Source: Actinacidiphila oryziradicis (GTDB lineage: Bacteria > Actinomycetota > Actinomycetes > Streptomycetales > Streptomycetaceae). Taken from it: 64,000 nucleotides of DNA. Positions 36,583 to 47,477 of this stretch are shown piece after piece. Each line of letters opens with the position of its first letter. The stretch's first letter is position 1. Location of the stretch: NCBI RefSeq assembly GCF_005047355.1, contig NZ_SUMC01000001.1, forward strand, positions 62,001 to 126,000. Reading direction: 5' to 3'. The notes beneath the pieces were generated by a model. The model saw nothing but the letters and a program-made list of their open reading frames with translations. It did no database searches and had not been told where the DNA came from. The translations under genes and the position numbers were made by a program.

Positions 36583-38067
36583 TCACTTCCGGCCCAGCAG
36601 CAGCCGGGCCTCTCCTACGGTGATTACCGAGCCGGTGATCAGCACACCGGCCCCCGCGAACTCGCCCTGCTCCTCGGCAAGCGTGATCGCCGCCTCGATC
36701 GCGTCATCCAGCTGCGACTCGACCTGAACCCGGTCGTCGCCGAAAACCTCGACCGCGATGCCCGCGAGCTCATCCACGTCCATGGCCCGGAACGACGAAT
36801 TCTGGGTCACCACGATCTCGGCGCAGACCGGCTCAAGGGCTTCCAGGAGGCCCTTCACATCCTTGTCCGCGCTCGCGCCGACCACCCCGACCAGATGGGT
36901 GAAGCCGAACGACTCCTCCACCGCCGCCGCTGCGGCCCGCGCGCCCGCCGGATTGTGCGCCGCGTCCAGGACAACGGTCGGGCCACGGCGCACGATCTCC
37001 AGCCGGCCCGGCGAGGTGACATTCGCGAAGGCACCGCGGACGGTGTCGATGTCCAGGGGTCGAACCTGCGTACTTCCGATCCCGAAGAATGCCTCCACCG
37101 CCGCCAGTGCCACCGCCGCATTGTGCGCCTGGTGCTCGCCGTGCAGCGGCAGGAAGATCTGCTCGTACTCGCCGCCCAGCCCCCGCAGCGTCAGCAGCTG
37201 GCCGCCGACGGCGACCTCGCGGTGCGCGACGCCGAACTCCATGCCCTCGCGGGCGACGGTGGCGTCGACCTCGACCGCGCGCTTGAGCAGCACCTGCGCG
37301 GCCTCCCCCGGCTGCTGGGCGAGGACGGCGGTCGCGTCCTTCTTGACGATGCCGGCCTTCTCCACCGCGATCTCGCCGGGCGTCGAGCCCAGCCGGTCGG
37401 TGTGGTCCAGCGCGATCGGGGTGACGACGGCGACGGAGCCGTCCACGACATTCGTCGCGTCCCAGCCGCCGCCCATGCCGACCTCGACGACCGCCACATC
37501 GACCGGCGCATCCGCGAAGGCGGCGTAGGCCATGCCGGTGAGCACCTCGAAGAATGACATCCGGTGGGGCTGGGAACCGTCGACCATCTCGATGTACGGC
37601 TGGAGGTCCCGGTACGTCTCAATGAACTTCTCGGGGTCGATCGGCGCCCCGTCCAGGCTGATCCGCTCGGTCACCGACTGCACATGTGGGCTGGTGTACC
37701 GGCCGGTGCGCAGCTCGAACCCGAGCAGCAGCTGCTCGATCATGCGGGCGGTGCTGGTCTTGCCGTTGGTGCCGGTGATGTGGATGGACGGGTACGAGCG
37801 CTGTGGATCGCCGAGGATGTCCATCAGCGCATTCATCCGGTCGAGTGACGGCTCGAGCTTCGTCTCCTGCCACCGCCCGGCCAGCTCGGCCTCGACCTCG
37901 CGCAGCGCCTTGTCGACCTCGGGGTCCTTGGGACGGGTGGGGAGCGCGTCGTCCTGCGGGACGGCGGCGGTCGCCCGCAGAGTGCGGCTGCCCGCCTCGA
38001 TCACCGCCAGGTCGGCCTCCCGGACGGGCTCGGCGTTGTGGTCGTCGTTATCGGGGCGATTGCTCAC
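36583..38067 (-). CDS. folC: Folylpolyglutamate synthase / dihydrofolate synthase
   Basis: Mur-ligase-family enzyme that adds glutamate to dihydropteroate or folates, about 494 residues. Motifs are HITGTNGKTSTARMIEQLL (ATP loop), VEVGMGGGWDATNVV, ITPIALDHTDRLG-type HTDRLGSTPGEIAVEKAGI and VLDAAHNPAGARA (C-terminal domain). An N-terminal extension of ~60 residues before the catalytic domain is acidic and variable. The start may be GTG 38067 or GTG 38073, neither with a clear ribosome-binding site. Confidence 0.94.
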   Translation of the reverse strand: MSNRPDNDDHNAEPVREADLAVIEAGSRTLRATAAVPQDDALPTRPKDPEVDKALREVEAELAGRWQETKLEPSLDRMNALMDILGDPQRSYPSIHITGTNGKTSTARMIEQLLLGFELRTGRYTSPHVQSVTERISLDGAPIDPEKFIETYRDLQPYIEMVDGSQPHRMSFFEVLTGMAYAAFADAPVDVAVVEVGMGGGWDATNVVDGSVAVVTPIALDHTDRLGSTPGEIAVEKAGIVKKDATAVLAQQPGEAAQVLLKRAVEVDATVAREGMEFGVAHREVAVGGQLLTLRGLGGEYEQIFLPLHGEHQAHNAAVALAAVEAFFGIGSTQVRPLDIDTVRGAFANVTSPGRLEIVRRGPTVVLDAAHNPAGARAAAAAVEESFGFTHLVGVVGASADKDVKGLLEALEPVCAEIVVTQNSSFRAMDVDELAGIAVEVFGDDRVQVESQLDDAIEAAITLAEEQGEFAGAGVLITGSVITVGEARLLLGRK

Positions 38068-38201
38068 GCACACAGTCTACGAACGTCTCGGGGCGACGGA
38101 CGCCACGGCGTCCCTGCGCGGGGCGATCACCGGGGTCCGGATACCCCGTATCCAGCCGTGCGGGCACCACCGGCCCGACGCCGGGTCGCGGTCCGCAACG
38201 G

Positions 38202-38354
38202 CGCCGGACTGCGCCACCGCGCCTCGCACCGCCGCGGCGGAAAAGGATGACGGCAACGCCGTCTCCGCACCCCAGCCGCGCCCACGCCCGGGCCGGGCCC
38301 GTTCGGACACCGCCGGGCTGCGGCATCGCACCTCACGCCGCCGCGGCGGAAAAG
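38202..38354. repeat. Two imperfect 44-bp direct repeats, 109 bp apart
   Basis: Bases 38202-38245 and 38311-38354 match at most positions and both end in GCCGCGGCGGAAAAG. They fill much of the 333-bp space between valS and folC, where no gene is evident. This resembles the short GC-rich repeats scattered between Streptomyces genes. Confidence 0.7.
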
Positions 38355-38358
38355 CTCA

Positions 38359-38386
38359 GGGGGTACGGGGTCGTCCCCGTACCCCC
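38359..38386 (-). terminator. Terminator after valS
   Basis: A perfect 12-bp stem (GGGGGTACGGGG and its complement) with TCGT loop lies 14 bp past the valS stop. It is followed in the direction of transcription by a short TTTT run. Confidence 0.9.
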
Positions 38387-38400
38387 CGAACCGCGCGGGG

Positions 38401-41040
38401 TCAGCCCTGCGGAAGGGCCGCCAGTTGCGCGGTGATGCGCTCGATGTCGGCCTCGGCGGCCGACAGCCGGATGCGGATCTTCTCCACCACCGGCTCCGGG
38501 GCCTTGGCCAGGAACGCCTCGTTGCCCAGCTTGACCATGGCCTGGGCCTTCTCCTTCTCGGCGGCTGCCAGATCCTTCGCCAGGCGCTTGCGCTCCGCCT
38601 CGACGTCGATCACGCCCGAGAGGTCGAGGGCGACCGTCGCCCCGGCCACCGGGAGGGTGGCGGTGGCGGCGAAGCTCTCGCCCTCCGGCTGGAGCCGCAG
38701 TAGCTGCCGGATCGCGGGCTCATGGGCGGCGAGCCGGGTGCCCATGAGGTCGAGCCGGGCCGGGACCTTCTGGCCGGGCTGGAGGCCCTGATCGGCGCGG
38801 AACCGGCGCACCTCGGTGACCAGCTGCTGCACCGCGGCGATCTCCCGCTCGGCGGCCGCGTCACGGAAGCCGCTGTCGGCCGGCCAGTCGGCGATGACGA
38901 CGGACTCGCGACCGGTGAGGGTCGTCCACAGCGTCTCGGTGACGAAGGGGACGATCGGGTGCAGCAGCCGCAGCGTGACGTCCAGGACCTCACCGAGGAC
39001 CCGGCGCGAGACGTCCGCCGCCTCGCCGCCCGCGGCGAACGTGGTCTTGGAGAGCTCGACGTACCAGTCGAAGACCTCGTCCCAGGCGAAGTGGAAGAGG
39101 GCGTCGCTGAGCTTGGCGAACTGGTAGTCCTCGTAGTACGCGTCGACCTCGGCGAGCACGCTGTTCAGCCGCGAGAGGATCCACCGGTCGGTGGACGACA
39201 GCTGCCCGGCGGGCGGAAGGGCGCCCTCCACCGTGGCGCCGTTCATGAGGGCGAAGCGCGTCGCGTTCCAGAGCTTGTTTGCGAAGTTGCGCGAGCCCTG
39301 GACCCAGTCCTCGCCGATGGGGACGTCCACGCCCGGGTTGGCGCCGCGGGCGAGGGTGAAGCGGACGGCGTCGGAGCCGTAGGTGTCCATCCAGTCCAGC
39401 GGGTTGACCGCGTTGCCGAACGACTTCGACATCTTCTTGCCGAACTGGTCGCGGACCATGCCGTGCAGGGCGATGGTGTGGAACGGCGGGGTGCCGTCCA
39501 TCGCGTAGAGGCCGAACATCATCATCCGGGCGACCCAGAAGAAGAGGATGTCGTAGCCGGTGAGCAGGACGGAGTTCGGGTAGAACTTCGCGAGGCTCTC
39601 GGTCTGCTCGGGCCAGCCGAGGGTCGAGAACGGCCACAGGCCGGAGGAGAACCAGGTGTCCAGGACATCGGTGTCCTGCGTCCACCCGTCGCTCTCGCCG
39701 CCCGGCGGCTGCTCGTCGGGGCCGACGCAGACGACCTCGCCATTCGGGCCGTACCAGACCGGGATGCGGTGGCCCCACCACAGCTGACGTGAGATGCACC
39801 AGTCGTGGAGGTTGTCGACCCAGCCGAAGTAGCGGGACTCCATCTCCTTCGGGTGGATCCTCACCCGGCCGTCGCGGACCGCGTCGCCGGCCGCCTTCGC
39901 CAGCGGGCCGACCTTGACCCACCACTGCAGCGACAGCCGCGGCTCGATGGTGGTCTTGCACCGCGAGCAGTGGCCGACCGAGTGGGGGTACGGGCGCTTC
40001 TCGGCGACGATCCGGCCGTCGGCACGCAGTGCGGCGACGATCGCGGACCGGGCCTCCAGCCGGTCCAGGCCCTGGAAGGGGCCGTGAGCGGTAATGACCG
40101 CGTGCTCGTCCATGACGGTGAGATTTGACAGGTTGTGGCGCTGGCCGATCTCGAAGTCGTTCGGGTCGTGCGCCGGGGTGACCTTGACCGCGCCGGTGCC
40201 GAACGCCGGGTCGACATGCTTGTCGGCGACGACCGGAATACGGCGGCCGGTGAGCGGCAGCTCGATCTCGGTGCCGACGAGGTGCGCGTACCGCTCGTCC
40301 TCGGGGTGGACTGCGACGGCGGTGTCACCGAGCATCGTCTCCGCACGGGTCGTCGCGACGACGATGGACGCGTCCCCCTCGCCGTAGCGGATGGAGACCA
40401 GCTCGCCGTCATCCTCCTGGTACTCCACCTCGATGTCGGAGATGGCGGTGAGGCAGCGCGGGCACCAGTTGATGATGCGCTCGGCGCGGTAGATCAGCTC
40501 ATCGTCGTACAGCTTCTTGAAGATCGTCTGGACGGCCTGGGACAGCCCCTCGTCCATGGTGAAGCGCTCACGCGACCAGTCCACGCCGTCGCCGAGGCGG
40601 CGCATCTGCCCGGAGATCTGGCCCCCGGACTCCGTCTTCCACCGCCACACACGCTCGACGAACGCCTCCCGCCCCAGGTCGTGGCGGGAAACGCCCTCCT
40701 TGGCGAGCTCGCGCTCCACGACGTTCTGGGTGGCGATACCGGCGTGGTCCATACCGGGCTGCCACAGCGTCTCGTAGCCCTGCATGCGCTTGCGGCGGGT
40801 GAGGGCATCGATCAGCGTGTGCTCGAAGGCATGGCCCAGGTGAAGGCTGCCGGTGACATTCGGCGGTGGGATGACGATGGTGTACGGCGGCCGGTCGCTC
40901 TTCGCGTCGGCCCCGAAGTAACCGCGCTCTACCCAGCGCTCGTACAGCTGCCCCTCTACCTCGGCCGGCGCGTATTGGGTCGGCAGTTCGGGGGTGCTGT
41001 TCGGCCCGCTCGCGGGGCGCTGCTGAGTGTTGTCGGTCAC
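38401..41040 (-). CDS. valS: Valyl-tRNA synthetase
   Basis: Class I aminoacyl-tRNA synthetase, 879 residues. The HIGH box is [15 protein letters not shown], the KMSKS loop is [14 protein letters not shown], the editing domain contains [17 protein letters not shown], and NWCPRC with HCSRCKT are zinc-type knuckles. A C-terminal coiled coil (~815-875: [18 protein letters not shown]) binds tRNA. The start is GTG at 41040. It stands alone with its own terminator. Confidence 0.97.
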   Translation of the reverse strand: MTDNTQQRPASGPNSTPELPTQYAPAEVEGQLYERWVERGYFGADAKSDRPPYTIVIPPPNVTGSLHLGHAFEHTLIDALTRRKRMQGYETLWQPGMDHAGIATQNVVERELAKEGVSRHDLGREAFVERVWRWKTESGGQISGQMRRLGDGVDWSRERFTMDEGLSQAVQTIFKKLYDDELIYRAERIINWCPRCLTAISDIEVEYQEDDGELVSIRYGEGDASIVVATTRAETMLGDTAVAVHPEDERYAHLVGTEIELPLTGRRIPVVADKHVDPAFGTGAVKVTPAHDPNDFEIGQRHNLSNLTVMDEHAVITAHGPFQGLDRLEARSAIVAALRADGRIVAEKRPYPHSVGHCSRCKTTIEPRLSLQWWVKVGPLAKAAGDAVRDGRVRIHPKEMESRYFGWVDNLHDWCISRQLWWGHRIPVWYGPNGEVVCVGPDEQPPGGESDGWTQDTDVLDTWFSSGLWPFSTLGWPEQTESLAKFYPNSVLLTGYDILFFWVARMMMFGLYAMDGTPPFHTIALHGMVRDQFGKKMSKSFGNAVNPLDWMDTYGSDAVRFTLARGANPGVDVPIGEDWVQGSRNFANKLWNATRFALMNGATVEGALPPAGQLSSTDRWILSRLNSVLAEVDAYYEDYQFAKLSDALFHFAWDEVFDWYVELSKTTFAAGGEAADVSRRVLGEVLDVTLRLLHPIVPFVTETLWTTLTGRESVVIADWPADSGFRDAAAEREIAAVQQLVTEVRRFRADQGLQPGQKVPARLDLMGTRLAAHEPAIRQLLRLQPEGESFAATATLPVAGATVALDLSGVIDVEAERKRLAKDLAAAEKEKAQAMVKLGNEAFLAKAPEPVVEKIRIRLSAAEADIERITAQLAALPQG

Positions 41041-41149
41041 GACGGTCAGTGTAAGGGGGGAGCTACCCGGCTTACGAACTGCTTAATGGTTCCCCCATGG
41101 TGACGCGGTCATGCCCTCCCCGGGGCGGCGGATCGGGGAGGATGCTCGT

Positions 41150-42205
41150 ATGAGCTACAACCAGCCGCCGCCACAGCCCGGTTACGGCGGCCAGCCGCGA
41201 CCTGACCCCTACGGTTACGGTCCGGCGCAGCCCAAGCCCGACCCTTACGGCTACGGCCCGCCGCAGCCGAGGCCCGACCCTTACGGTTACGGTCCGGCGC
41301 AGCCCGCGCCCGACCCTTACGGCTACGGTCCGGCGGAGCCCGGGCCGTCCGCCTCCTACCTGCAGCAGCCCGGCGGCTACGCCTACCCGCCGCAGGAGCA
41401 GCAGCCGGGGCCGTACGACACCCAGCCGCAGCCCGGCTACGCGGACACGTACGGGAACACGTACGGATACGGGCAGCAGCAGCCGGTCGCATACGACCAG
41501 CCGCGGCAAGCCTACGCCCCGCCGGACGCCGGCTACGGCTCCCCTTCCCGGGCGCGGGGCGGCCGGACGGCCGGCATCGTCATAGGCACGGTCGCTGCGG
41601 TCGCGGCCATCGGCGGCGGCGTCTTCGCGCTCCTGGGCGGCGGATTCGGTGGCAGCGGGCAGTTCACGCTCACCACCCCGGCCACGGTCGCCAGTGTTTT
41701 CCAGCGCCAGGGCGCGGGCAAGGACGACAGCGCCCTTACGGCGGCCCAGCAGGCGGACCTCAAACAGTTGCCGAGCATCACCAACGCGCACTTCGTCTCG
41801 GCGAACTACGAGTCCACCGCGAAGAGTCCGCTGCAGTTCACCGGCCTCTACGGCCAGATCGCCAACCCGGCGGCGGCTGTGGCCGCGGTCTTTGTGCTGA
41901 TGCAGAAGGAAGACCTGGACAACCAGAACATCCAAGCCGTCGGCAGCCCCCAGCAGGTCGCGCCGGTCGGTCTCGACAACGGCGCGCTCATGCAGTGCCA
42001 GGCCTTCAATATCACCAAAGCGGCCTCGGCCACCGCCGCCGCCTCCACCCTGACCCTCCCGGCCTGTGCCTGGGCCGACTCCAGCACCGTCGGCTTCGTC
42101 ATCGCCGCCGACCCGCTGACGGCCCTGTCCGGCACCACCAACATCAACGGCGCGGCGGAGACGACCGCCAAAGTGCGCTTGGACGCCCGGGTGGAGATCG
42201 GATAG
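41150..42205 (+). CDS. Membrane protein with Pro/Gly/Tyr-rich repeats
   Basis: This 351-residue protein has a cytoplasmic N-terminal ~135 residues rich in Gln, Pro, Gly and Tyr, with four tandem 12-residue repeats of QPxPDPYGYGPA. One membrane segment follows (GIVIGTVAAVAAIGGGVFALLGG, ~145-165). The extracellular domain (~170-351) has two Cys (LMQCQAF ... LPACAW). The ATG at 41150 is taken because the upstream frame is not repeat-like. Such PGY-rich single-span proteins are widespread in actinomycetes, and their roles are unknown. Convergent with clpX. Confidence 0.85.
   Translation: MSYNQPPPQPGYGGQPRPDPYGYGPAQPKPDPYGYGPPQPRPDPYGYGPAQPAPDPYGYGPAEPGPSASYLQQPGGYAYPPQEQQPGPYDTQPQPGYADTYGNTYGYGQQQPVAYDQPRQAYAPPDAGYGSPSRARGGRTAGIVIGTVAAVAAIGGGVFALLGGGFGGSGQFTLTTPATVASVFQRQGAGKDDSALTAAQQADLKQLPSITNAHFVSANYESTAKSPLQFTGLYGQIANPAAAVAAVFVLMQKEDLDNQNIQAVGSPQQVAPVGLDNGALMQCQAFNITKAASATAAASTLTLPACAWADSSTVGFVIAADPLTALSGTTNINGAAETTAKVRLDARVEIG
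41192..41335 (+). repeat. Four tandem 36-bp coding repeats
   Basis: Copies start at 41192, 41228, 41264 and 41300, each encoding a 12-residue DPYGYGP unit. The third bases vary, so the amino-acid sequence is probably under selection. Confidence 0.9.
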
Positions 42206-42228
42206 GCGGCACCGCGGGTCCGCTCTAT

Positions 42229-42268
42229 GCGGAGGGGGCGCCCGGCAGCTGCCGGGCGCCACCTCCGC
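42229..42268. terminator. Bidirectional terminator between the PGY-rich gene and clpX
   Basis: A 24-nt perfect palindrome (42237-42260, centre GCAGCTGC) is extended by GCGGAGG/CCTCCGC arms, placed between two convergent stop codons. Confidence 0.88.
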
Positions 42269-42284
42269 GTTCGTCCTACGAGCG

Positions 42285-43568
42285 CTACGCGCTCTTCTGC
42301 TCGCCCTTGCCGACGATGCGCGGCTCGCGCGGCACCAGTGTCGGGTTCACGTTGGAGCGCACGACCTCGTCGGTGATGACGACCCGGGCGACATCCTTGC
42401 GGGACGGTACCTCGTACATCGCGGACATCAGCACCTCCTCGATGATGGCGCGCAGCCCGCGCGCCCCGGTCTGGCGGAGGATGGCCTGGTCGGCGATGGC
42501 TTCCAGCGCGGGGCGCTCGAACTCCAGCTCCACACCGTCGAGTTCGAAGAGCCGCTGGTACTGCTTGACGATCGCGTTGCGCGGCTCCACCAGGATCTGG
42601 AGCAGCGCCTCGCGGTCGAGGTTGTGCACGGAGGTGATGACCGGGAGGCGGCCGATGAACTCGGGGATCATCCCGAACTTCACCAGATCCTCGGGCATGA
42701 CGTCGGAGAACTTGTCGGCGGCCTCGATCTCGCGCTTGGAGCGGATGGTGGCGCCGAAGCCGATGCCCTTGGCACCGGCGCGGGACTCGACGATCTTCTC
42801 CAGGCCGGAGAAGGCGCCGCCCACGATGAACAGGACGTTCGTCGTGTCGATCTGGATGAACTCCTGGTGCGGGTGCTTGCGCCCGCCCTGCGGCGGCACG
42901 GAGGCCGTGGTGCCCTCAAGGATCTTGAGCAGCGCCTGCTGAACGCCTTCGCCGGAGACATCGCGGGTGATCGACGGATTCTCGCTCTTGCGGGCGACCT
43001 TGTCGATCTCGTCGATGTAGATGATCCCGGTCTCGGCCTTCTTGACGTCGTAGTCGGCCGCCTGGATCAGCTTGAGCAGGATGTTCTCGACGTCCTCGCC
43101 GACATAGCCCGCCTCGGTCAGCGCGGTGGCGTCCGCGATGGCGAACGGCACATTGAGCATCCGGGCCAGAGTCTGGGCCAGCAGGGTCTTGCCGGAGCCG
43201 GTGGGGCCGAGGAGGAGGATGTTGGACTTGGCCAGCTCGATGGAGTCCTCATGGCCCCGGCCGGTGTTCTCGCCGGCTTGGACGCGCTTGTAGTGGTTGT
43301 ACACCGCGACCGAGAGCGACTTCTTCGCCGGCTCCTGGCCGACGACATAGCTCTCGAGGAACTCATAGATCTCGCGCGGCTTGGGAAGGTCCTCCCAGCG
43401 TACTTCGGAGGACTCGGCGAGCTCCTCCTCGATGATCTCGTTGCAGAGATCGATGCACTCGTCGCAGATGTACACACCGGGCCCTGCGATGAGCTTCTTC
43501 ACCTGCTTCTGGCTCTTTCCGCAGAACGAGCACTTGAGCAGGTCGCCGCCATCACCGATGCGTGCCAC
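42285..43568 (-). CDS. clpX: ClpX, ATPase subunit of Clp protease
   Basis: AAA+ unfoldase feeding ClpP, 427 residues. It has an N-terminal zinc domain with CSFCGKSQ ... CDECIDLC. Walker A is [10 protein letters not shown], Walker B is IIYIDEIDK, the pore loop is GYVGEDV, the ClpP-contacting loop is IGFGA and sensor 2 is GARGLR. The GTG at 43568 follows GGGAAGC; longer open frame upstream is not homologous. It lies 176 bp after clpP2. Confidence 0.96.
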   Translation of the reverse strand: MARIGDGGDLLKCSFCGKSQKQVKKLIAGPGVYICDECIDLCNEIIEEELAESSEVRWEDLPKPREIYEFLESYVVGQEPAKKSLSVAVYNHYKRVQAGENTGRGHEDSIELAKSNILLLGPTGSGKTLLAQTLARMLNVPFAIADATALTEAGYVGEDVENILLKLIQAADYDVKKAETGIIYIDEIDKVARKSENPSITRDVSGEGVQQALLKILEGTTASVPPQGGRKHPHQEFIQIDTTNVLFIVGGAFSGLEKIVESRAGAKGIGFGATIRSKREIEAADKFSDVMPEDLVKFGMIPEFIGRLPVITSVHNLDREALLQILVEPRNAIVKQYQRLFELDGVELEFERPALEAIADQAILRQTGARGLRAIIEEVLMSAMYEVPSRKDVARVVITDEVVRSNVNPTLVPREPRIVGKGEQKSA

Positions 43569-43744
43569 GAGGTGCTTCCCCTTCGCCTGGGTCCCGCCAG
43601 TTCGACGGATCCTGGAGCTTGCGCTGGAGCTTCTCCGGGGGACGATCCCCCAGGCCCCCTTTGACGGTACCTTGCCGGGCCCCCCGTACGGGCCCCCCTT
43701 GAACGTACTGGCCGTCCAAGGAGGGCATAGCCCGAAATCGTACG

Positions 43745-44419
43745 TCAGACTGCGGCGGAACTCTTGCGGGTCGAGATGATCTGGTCTACGAGGCCGTACG
43801 AGAGGGCTTCCTCGGCTGTGAGGATCTTGTCCCGCTCGATGTCGTCCCGAACCTGTTCGATCGGGGTATTGGAGTGCTTGGCCAGCAGCTCCTCGAGCTG
43901 CGAGCGCATCCGGAGGATCTCGTTGGCCGCGATCTCCAGGTCGGAGAGCTGGGCCCGGCCCGTCTCGCTGGACGGCTGGTGGATCAGCACCCGGGCGTTG
44001 GGCAGCGCCATCCGCTTGCCGGGAGTACCGGCGGCGAGGAGCACGGCGGCGGCGGAGGCCGCCTGGCCCATGCAGACCGTCTGGATGTCCGGCTTCACGA
44101 ACTGCATCGTGTCGTAGATCGCGGTGAGCGCGGTGAACGAGCCGCCAGGCGAGTTGATGTAGATCGAGATGTCGCGGTCCGGGTCCATCGACTCCAGGCA
44201 CAGCAGCTGGGCCATGACGTCGTTCGCCGAGGCGTCATCGACCTGGACGCCGAGGAAGATGACCCGCTCCTCGAAGAGCTTGGCATAGGGGTCGTACTCA
44301 CGGACGCCCTGGGAGGTCCGCTCCACGAAGCGGGGCACGACATAGCGTGACTCCACTCCGAGGGAGCGCAGTGCGTCAGCGCCGCCCTGCCGCAGGTCAC
44401 TACCGGGGAAGCTGTTCAT
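43745..44419 (-). CDS. clpP2: ATP-dependent Clp protease proteolytic subunit 2
   Basis: This 224-residue serine protease subunit has its catalytic Ser in [13 protein letters not shown], His in [15 protein letters not shown] and Asp in [28 protein letters not shown] is the oxyanion-hole strand. The start is ATG at 44419. In Streptomyces, ClpP1 and ClpP2 form a mixed complex. It follows clpP1 by 73 bp in the same transcript. Confidence 0.95.
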   Translation of the reverse strand: MNSFPGSDLRQGGADALRSLGVESRYVVPRFVERTSQGVREYDPYAKLFEERVIFLGVQVDDASANDVMAQLLCLESMDPDRDISIYINSPGGSFTALTAIYDTMQFVKPDIQTVCMGQAASAAAVLLAAGTPGKRMALPNARVLIHQPSSETGRAQLSDLEIAANEILRMRSQLEELLAKHSNTPIEQVRDDIERDKILTAEEALSYGLVDQIISTRKSSAAV

Positions 44420-44492
44420 GATGGTGTTCACCGTCCTGATGACGATCGATGGGCGTGAGTCGGAGACTCGGAGACAAGGCTGCTGCCCGGGA

Positions 44493-45104
44493 TCAGGCCC
44501 CGGTGCCACCGCCGCCGGGAACATCTGCGGCGGAGTCCATGACCTCGTCGATGATCCCGTAATCCTTGGCCTCCTGGGCGGTGAACCAGCGGTCGCGGTC
44601 CCCGTCCCGGATGATCGTTTCCACAGTCTGGCCGGTGTGGAAGGCGGTGATCTCCGCCATGCGCTTCTTGGTACGCAGCAGGTACTCCGCCTGGATCTTG
44701 ATGTCCGAGGCGGTGCCGCCCAGTCCGGCGGATCCCTGGTGCATGAGAATATCCGCGTTGGGGAGCGCGAAACGCTTGCCCGGCGTGCCCGCTGTCAGCA
44801 GGAACTGCCCCATGGAGGCGGCCATGCCCATCGCGATCGTCACAATGTCGTTCTTGATGTAACGCATCGTGTCGTAGATGGCAAAGCCCGCGGTCACCGA
44901 ACCGCCCGGCGAGTTGATGTAGAGGTAGATGTCCTTGTCCGGGTCCGCGGCCAGCAACAGCATCTGCGCGCAGATCTTGTTGGCGATCTCGTCGTCGACC
45001 TGCTGGCCGAGGAAGATGATCCGCTCTCCGAGCAGTCGGTTGTAGACCTGATCGCCAAGGCCACCGAAGCCTTCAGCGGCGGCGGTCATCGGAGTGTTCA
45101 ACAC
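44493..45104 (-). CDS. clpP1: ATP-dependent Clp protease proteolytic subunit 1
   Basis: About 203 residues. Catalytic Ser is in [13 protein letters not shown], His in [10 protein letters not shown] (Gly where Pro is usual) and Asp in [14 protein letters not shown]. The GTG at 45104 has GGTGGA upstream and aligns with the actinomycete N terminus. An ATG 15 bp downstream and a longer frame from 45152 are alternatives. A ClgR-type operator lies about 100 bp upstream. Confidence 0.94.
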   Translation of the reverse strand: MLNTPMTAAAEGFGGLGDQVYNRLLGERIIFLGQQVDDEIANKICAQMLLLAADPDKDIYLYINSPGGSVTAGFAIYDTMRYIKNDIVTIAMGMAASMGQFLLTAGTPGKRFALPNADILMHQGSAGLGGTASDIKIQAEYLLRTKKRMAEITAFHTGQTVETIIRDGDRDRWFTAQEAKDYGIIDEVMDSAADVPGGGGTGA

Positions 45105-45204
45105 GTATCCACCCGCTCGTTGTCGGACGACACAAGCCGTCTCAGGGTCCATTTCTACGGACCCTAACGCGCAGGCCCGCCCAGACCCTCCTGTTCCGAG
45201 AGCT

Positions 45205-45220
45205 GTTCGCTGTCAGCGCA
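45205..45220 (-). promoter_or_regulatory. ClgR/PopR-like operator upstream of clpP1
   Basis: GTTCGCTGTCAGCGCA matches the ClgR consensus (GTTCGC, five bases, GCG) described for clp genes of Streptomyces and other actinobacteria. The second half-site deviates from a perfect palindrome. The position, ~100 bp before the clpP1 start, suits activation. No -10/-35 assignment is made. Confidence 0.6.
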
Positions 45221-45264
45221 GGCCGCGAGCGGTATGAGCGGACCCGGACGCACCGCTCGGGCGG

Positions 45265-45303
45265 GCGGTGCCAGGGCCGGCGGTGAGCGCCGGCCCTCGC
45301 ACC
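45265..45303. terminator. Strong hairpin in the clpP1-tig gap
   Basis: AGGGCCGGCG pairs with CGCCGGCCCT over a five-base loop, with outer GCGGTG/CACCGC also complementary. The ~700-bp gap (45105-45805) holds this, the ClgR-like site, the tig terminator and an AT-rich spot near 45483-45503. No gene is evident. Confidence 0.6.
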
Positions 45304-45749
45304 GCTGAGACAGACCCCGAACTCGGATTCGGGAGCGGGCACGGGGAATTGACGGCCCGATTTGCTGACCGCACGGATCGCGTCATCGGAAATGCCAATT
45401 CAGGCGGTTCCTGGGACGGTTCCGCTCCGGCCGCCGCCCTTCGCGGGCAGCGCTCCTGACCGACGGGCCAGCAGGCACCGACTATGTACTAATTAACTAT
45501 GACAACTTCCCCGCCGACGGCAACGGGGGGACCCTGACGGGCACGGTTCGTCGGCGCATTGTGGAAACCGAGGAATTCTCCAGCTGTGGCCAATCCATTC
45601 CCAGGAAGAGCCCGTCGTCGCACGACTGTCCACAGCAAACCGGGACGAGCGGATTATCGCTGACCCGAATTTCTGCCGGCCGATGGCAAACTCAACCACC
45701 ATCCTGCTCTCCGCTTCCGGGGCCCCTGACATCACCGGCCCGGTACGCC

Positions 45750-45786
45750 GACGGGCCCGCACGCGGTCATCGCGTACGGGCCCGTC
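45750..45786 (-). terminator. Terminator after tig
   Basis: GACGGGCCCG-ACGCG pairs with CGCGT-ACGGGCCCGTC around GTCAT, 20 bp past the tig stop. Confidence 0.85.
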
Positions 45787-45805
45787 GGGTGGACAGGGTC
45801 GAGGC

Positions 45806-47224
45806 TCAGGCCTCGGTCTTCTCCTCGGCTGCGGCCTCAACCTCGGCAGGGGCCTTGTCCGCGGTCTCGTCGGCGGTCGCGGCGGTGGCCTCGACCGTCT
45901 CGGCGTCCTCGTCCTCGTCCTCCAGGTCGACGACCTCACCGTTGGTGTCGAGGACCTTCACGGCCTCGACCACGACGGCCAGTGCCTTGCCGCGGGCCAC
46001 CTCGCCGACGAGCAGCGGCACCTGGCCACCCTCGACGACGGCCTGGGCGAACTGGTCGGGGCTCATGCCGGAGCCGGCGGCGCGGCGCATGAGGTGCTCG
46101 GTGAGCTCCTCCTGGTTGACCGAGAGCTTCTCCTTGGAGACCAGCTCGTCAAGGACGAACTGGGTCTTGATGCCCTTCCTGGCCTGGGACTCGATCTCCG
46201 CGTCGAACTCCTCGCGGGTCTTGCCCTCCGCCGCCAGGAAGCTGTCCCAGTCCAGGCCCTGGGCCTCGAACTGGTGGTGCTCCAGGTTGTGGGTGCGGGT
46301 CTCGATCTCGTCCTTGAGGAGCTTCTCCGGCAGCGGGACCTCGGTGAGCTCCAGCAGGGCGTCCAGGACCTTCTCCTGGGCCTGCGTGGCCTGGTCGTAC
46401 TGCTTGATGCGCTCCAGGCGCTTGACGCTGTCCGCGCGCAGCTCCTCAAGCGTGTCGAACTCGCTCGCCAGCTGGGCGAAGTCGTCGTCGAGCGCGGGGA
46501 GTTCGCGGGCCTGGACGGCCGTGACCTCAACCTTGACGGTGGCGGTCTGCCCAGTGGCGGAGCCACCCTTGAGCTCGGACTCGAAGCTGGCAGTGGCGCC
46601 GGCCTCCAGGCCGGTGACGGCCTCGTCGATGCCCTCCAGGAGCTGGCCGGAGCCGATGGTGTAGCTGACGCCCTTGGCGACGCCGTCCTCCAGCACCTCG
46701 CCGTCGACGGCCGCCTCGAGGTCGAGGATCACAACATCGCCCTCGGCTGCGGCACGCTCGACCGGGGAGGTGGAAGCGAAGCGCTCACGGAGCTGCTCCA
46801 GGGACTTGTCCACGTCCTCGTCGGAGATCTCGATCGCGTCGACGGTGACCTCGATGCCGGAGTAGTCCGGGATCTCGATCGTCGGACGGATGTCGACCTC
46901 GGCGGTGAACTTGAGTTCGTCGCCGTCGTTGAACTCGGTGATGTCGACGTCGGGCTGACCGAGGACATTCAGCTCGACCCCGTTGACCGCCTCCGTATAG
47001 AACTTCGGCAGCGCGTCATTGATGGCCTCTTCGAGGACCGCACCACGGCCGAACCGCTGGTCGATGACGCGCGCAGGGATCTTGCCCTTGCGGAAGCCCG
47101 GCACCGTGACCTGCTGGTTGATCTTTTTGTACGCCGCGTCGAGGCTGGGCTTGAGCTCCTCGAAGGGCACCTCGACAGTGAGTCGAACCCGGGTCGGGTT
47201 CAGAGTCTCGACGGCGCTCTTCAC
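45806..47224 (-). CDS. tig: Trigger factor
   Basis: Ribosome-bound chaperone with peptidyl-prolyl isomerase activity, 472 residues. The ribosome-binding signature is [19 protein letters not shown] (GFRxGKxP), the PPIase domain is ~155-245 ([18 protein letters not shown]), and a long helical C-terminal domain ends in an acidic Ala/Glu tail ([16 protein letters not shown]). The GTG at 47224 has AGGAGA at ideal spacing. Confidence 0.97.
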   Translation of the reverse strand: MKSAVETLNPTRVRLTVEVPFEELKPSLDAAYKKINQQVTVPGFRKGKIPARVIDQRFGRGAVLEEAINDALPKFYTEAVNGVELNVLGQPDVDITEFNDGDELKFTAEVDIRPTIEIPDYSGIEVTVDAIEISDEDVDKSLEQLRERFASTSPVERAAAEGDVVILDLEAAVDGEVLEDGVAKGVSYTIGSGQLLEGIDEAVTGLEAGATASFESELKGGSATGQTATVKVEVTAVQARELPALDDDFAQLASEFDTLEELRADSVKRLERIKQYDQATQAQEKVLDALLELTEVPLPEKLLKDEIETRTHNLEHHQFEAQGLDWDSFLAAEGKTREEFDAEIESQARKGIKTQFVLDELVSKEKLSVNQEELTEHLMRRAAGSGMSPDQFAQAVVEGGQVPLLVGEVARGKALAVVVEAVKVLDTNGEVVDLEDEDEDAETVEATAATADETADKAPAEVEAAAEEKTEA

Positions 47225-47400
47225 GGTTGGGTCTCCTATTGGGCTGACATCTGGGGCTTGGGGTGGCCTGTCTGGCCGGCCGACGAGACGTACCGCTCGG
47301 GGATGCTCGCCCCTACGTCGCCCCGTATACAGGCGCAGCTTGCATAGTACCTGTACGAGGGGCGCAGCCGTCGCGCTGCGCCGCACACTTGCCGTACATC

Positions 47401-47477
47401 TGGTCGGGGTGGCCGGATTCGAACCGACGACCTTCCGCTCCCAAAGCGGACGCGCTACCAAGCTGCGCCACACCCCG
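47401..47477 (-). tRNA. tRNA-Pro (TGG)
   Basis: The minus strand gives acceptor CGGGGTG pairing with CACCCCG, D-arm GCGC, anticodon stem TCCGC/GCGGA with loop TTTGGGA (anticodon TGG) and T-arm GTTCGAATC. The 3' ACCA is encoded. 77 nt. Confidence 0.95.

Noticed and set aside
43590..43744. G/C-rich runs between clpX and clpP2 as a terminator
   Set aside because: Only short, offset complementary runs (GGGCCC types) are found, without a stable continuous stem, and the genes are probably cotranscribed.
45683..47347. A 554-codon plus-strand frame opposite trigger factor
   Set aside because: It is a shadow of tig. The product is composition-driven and contains no known domain.
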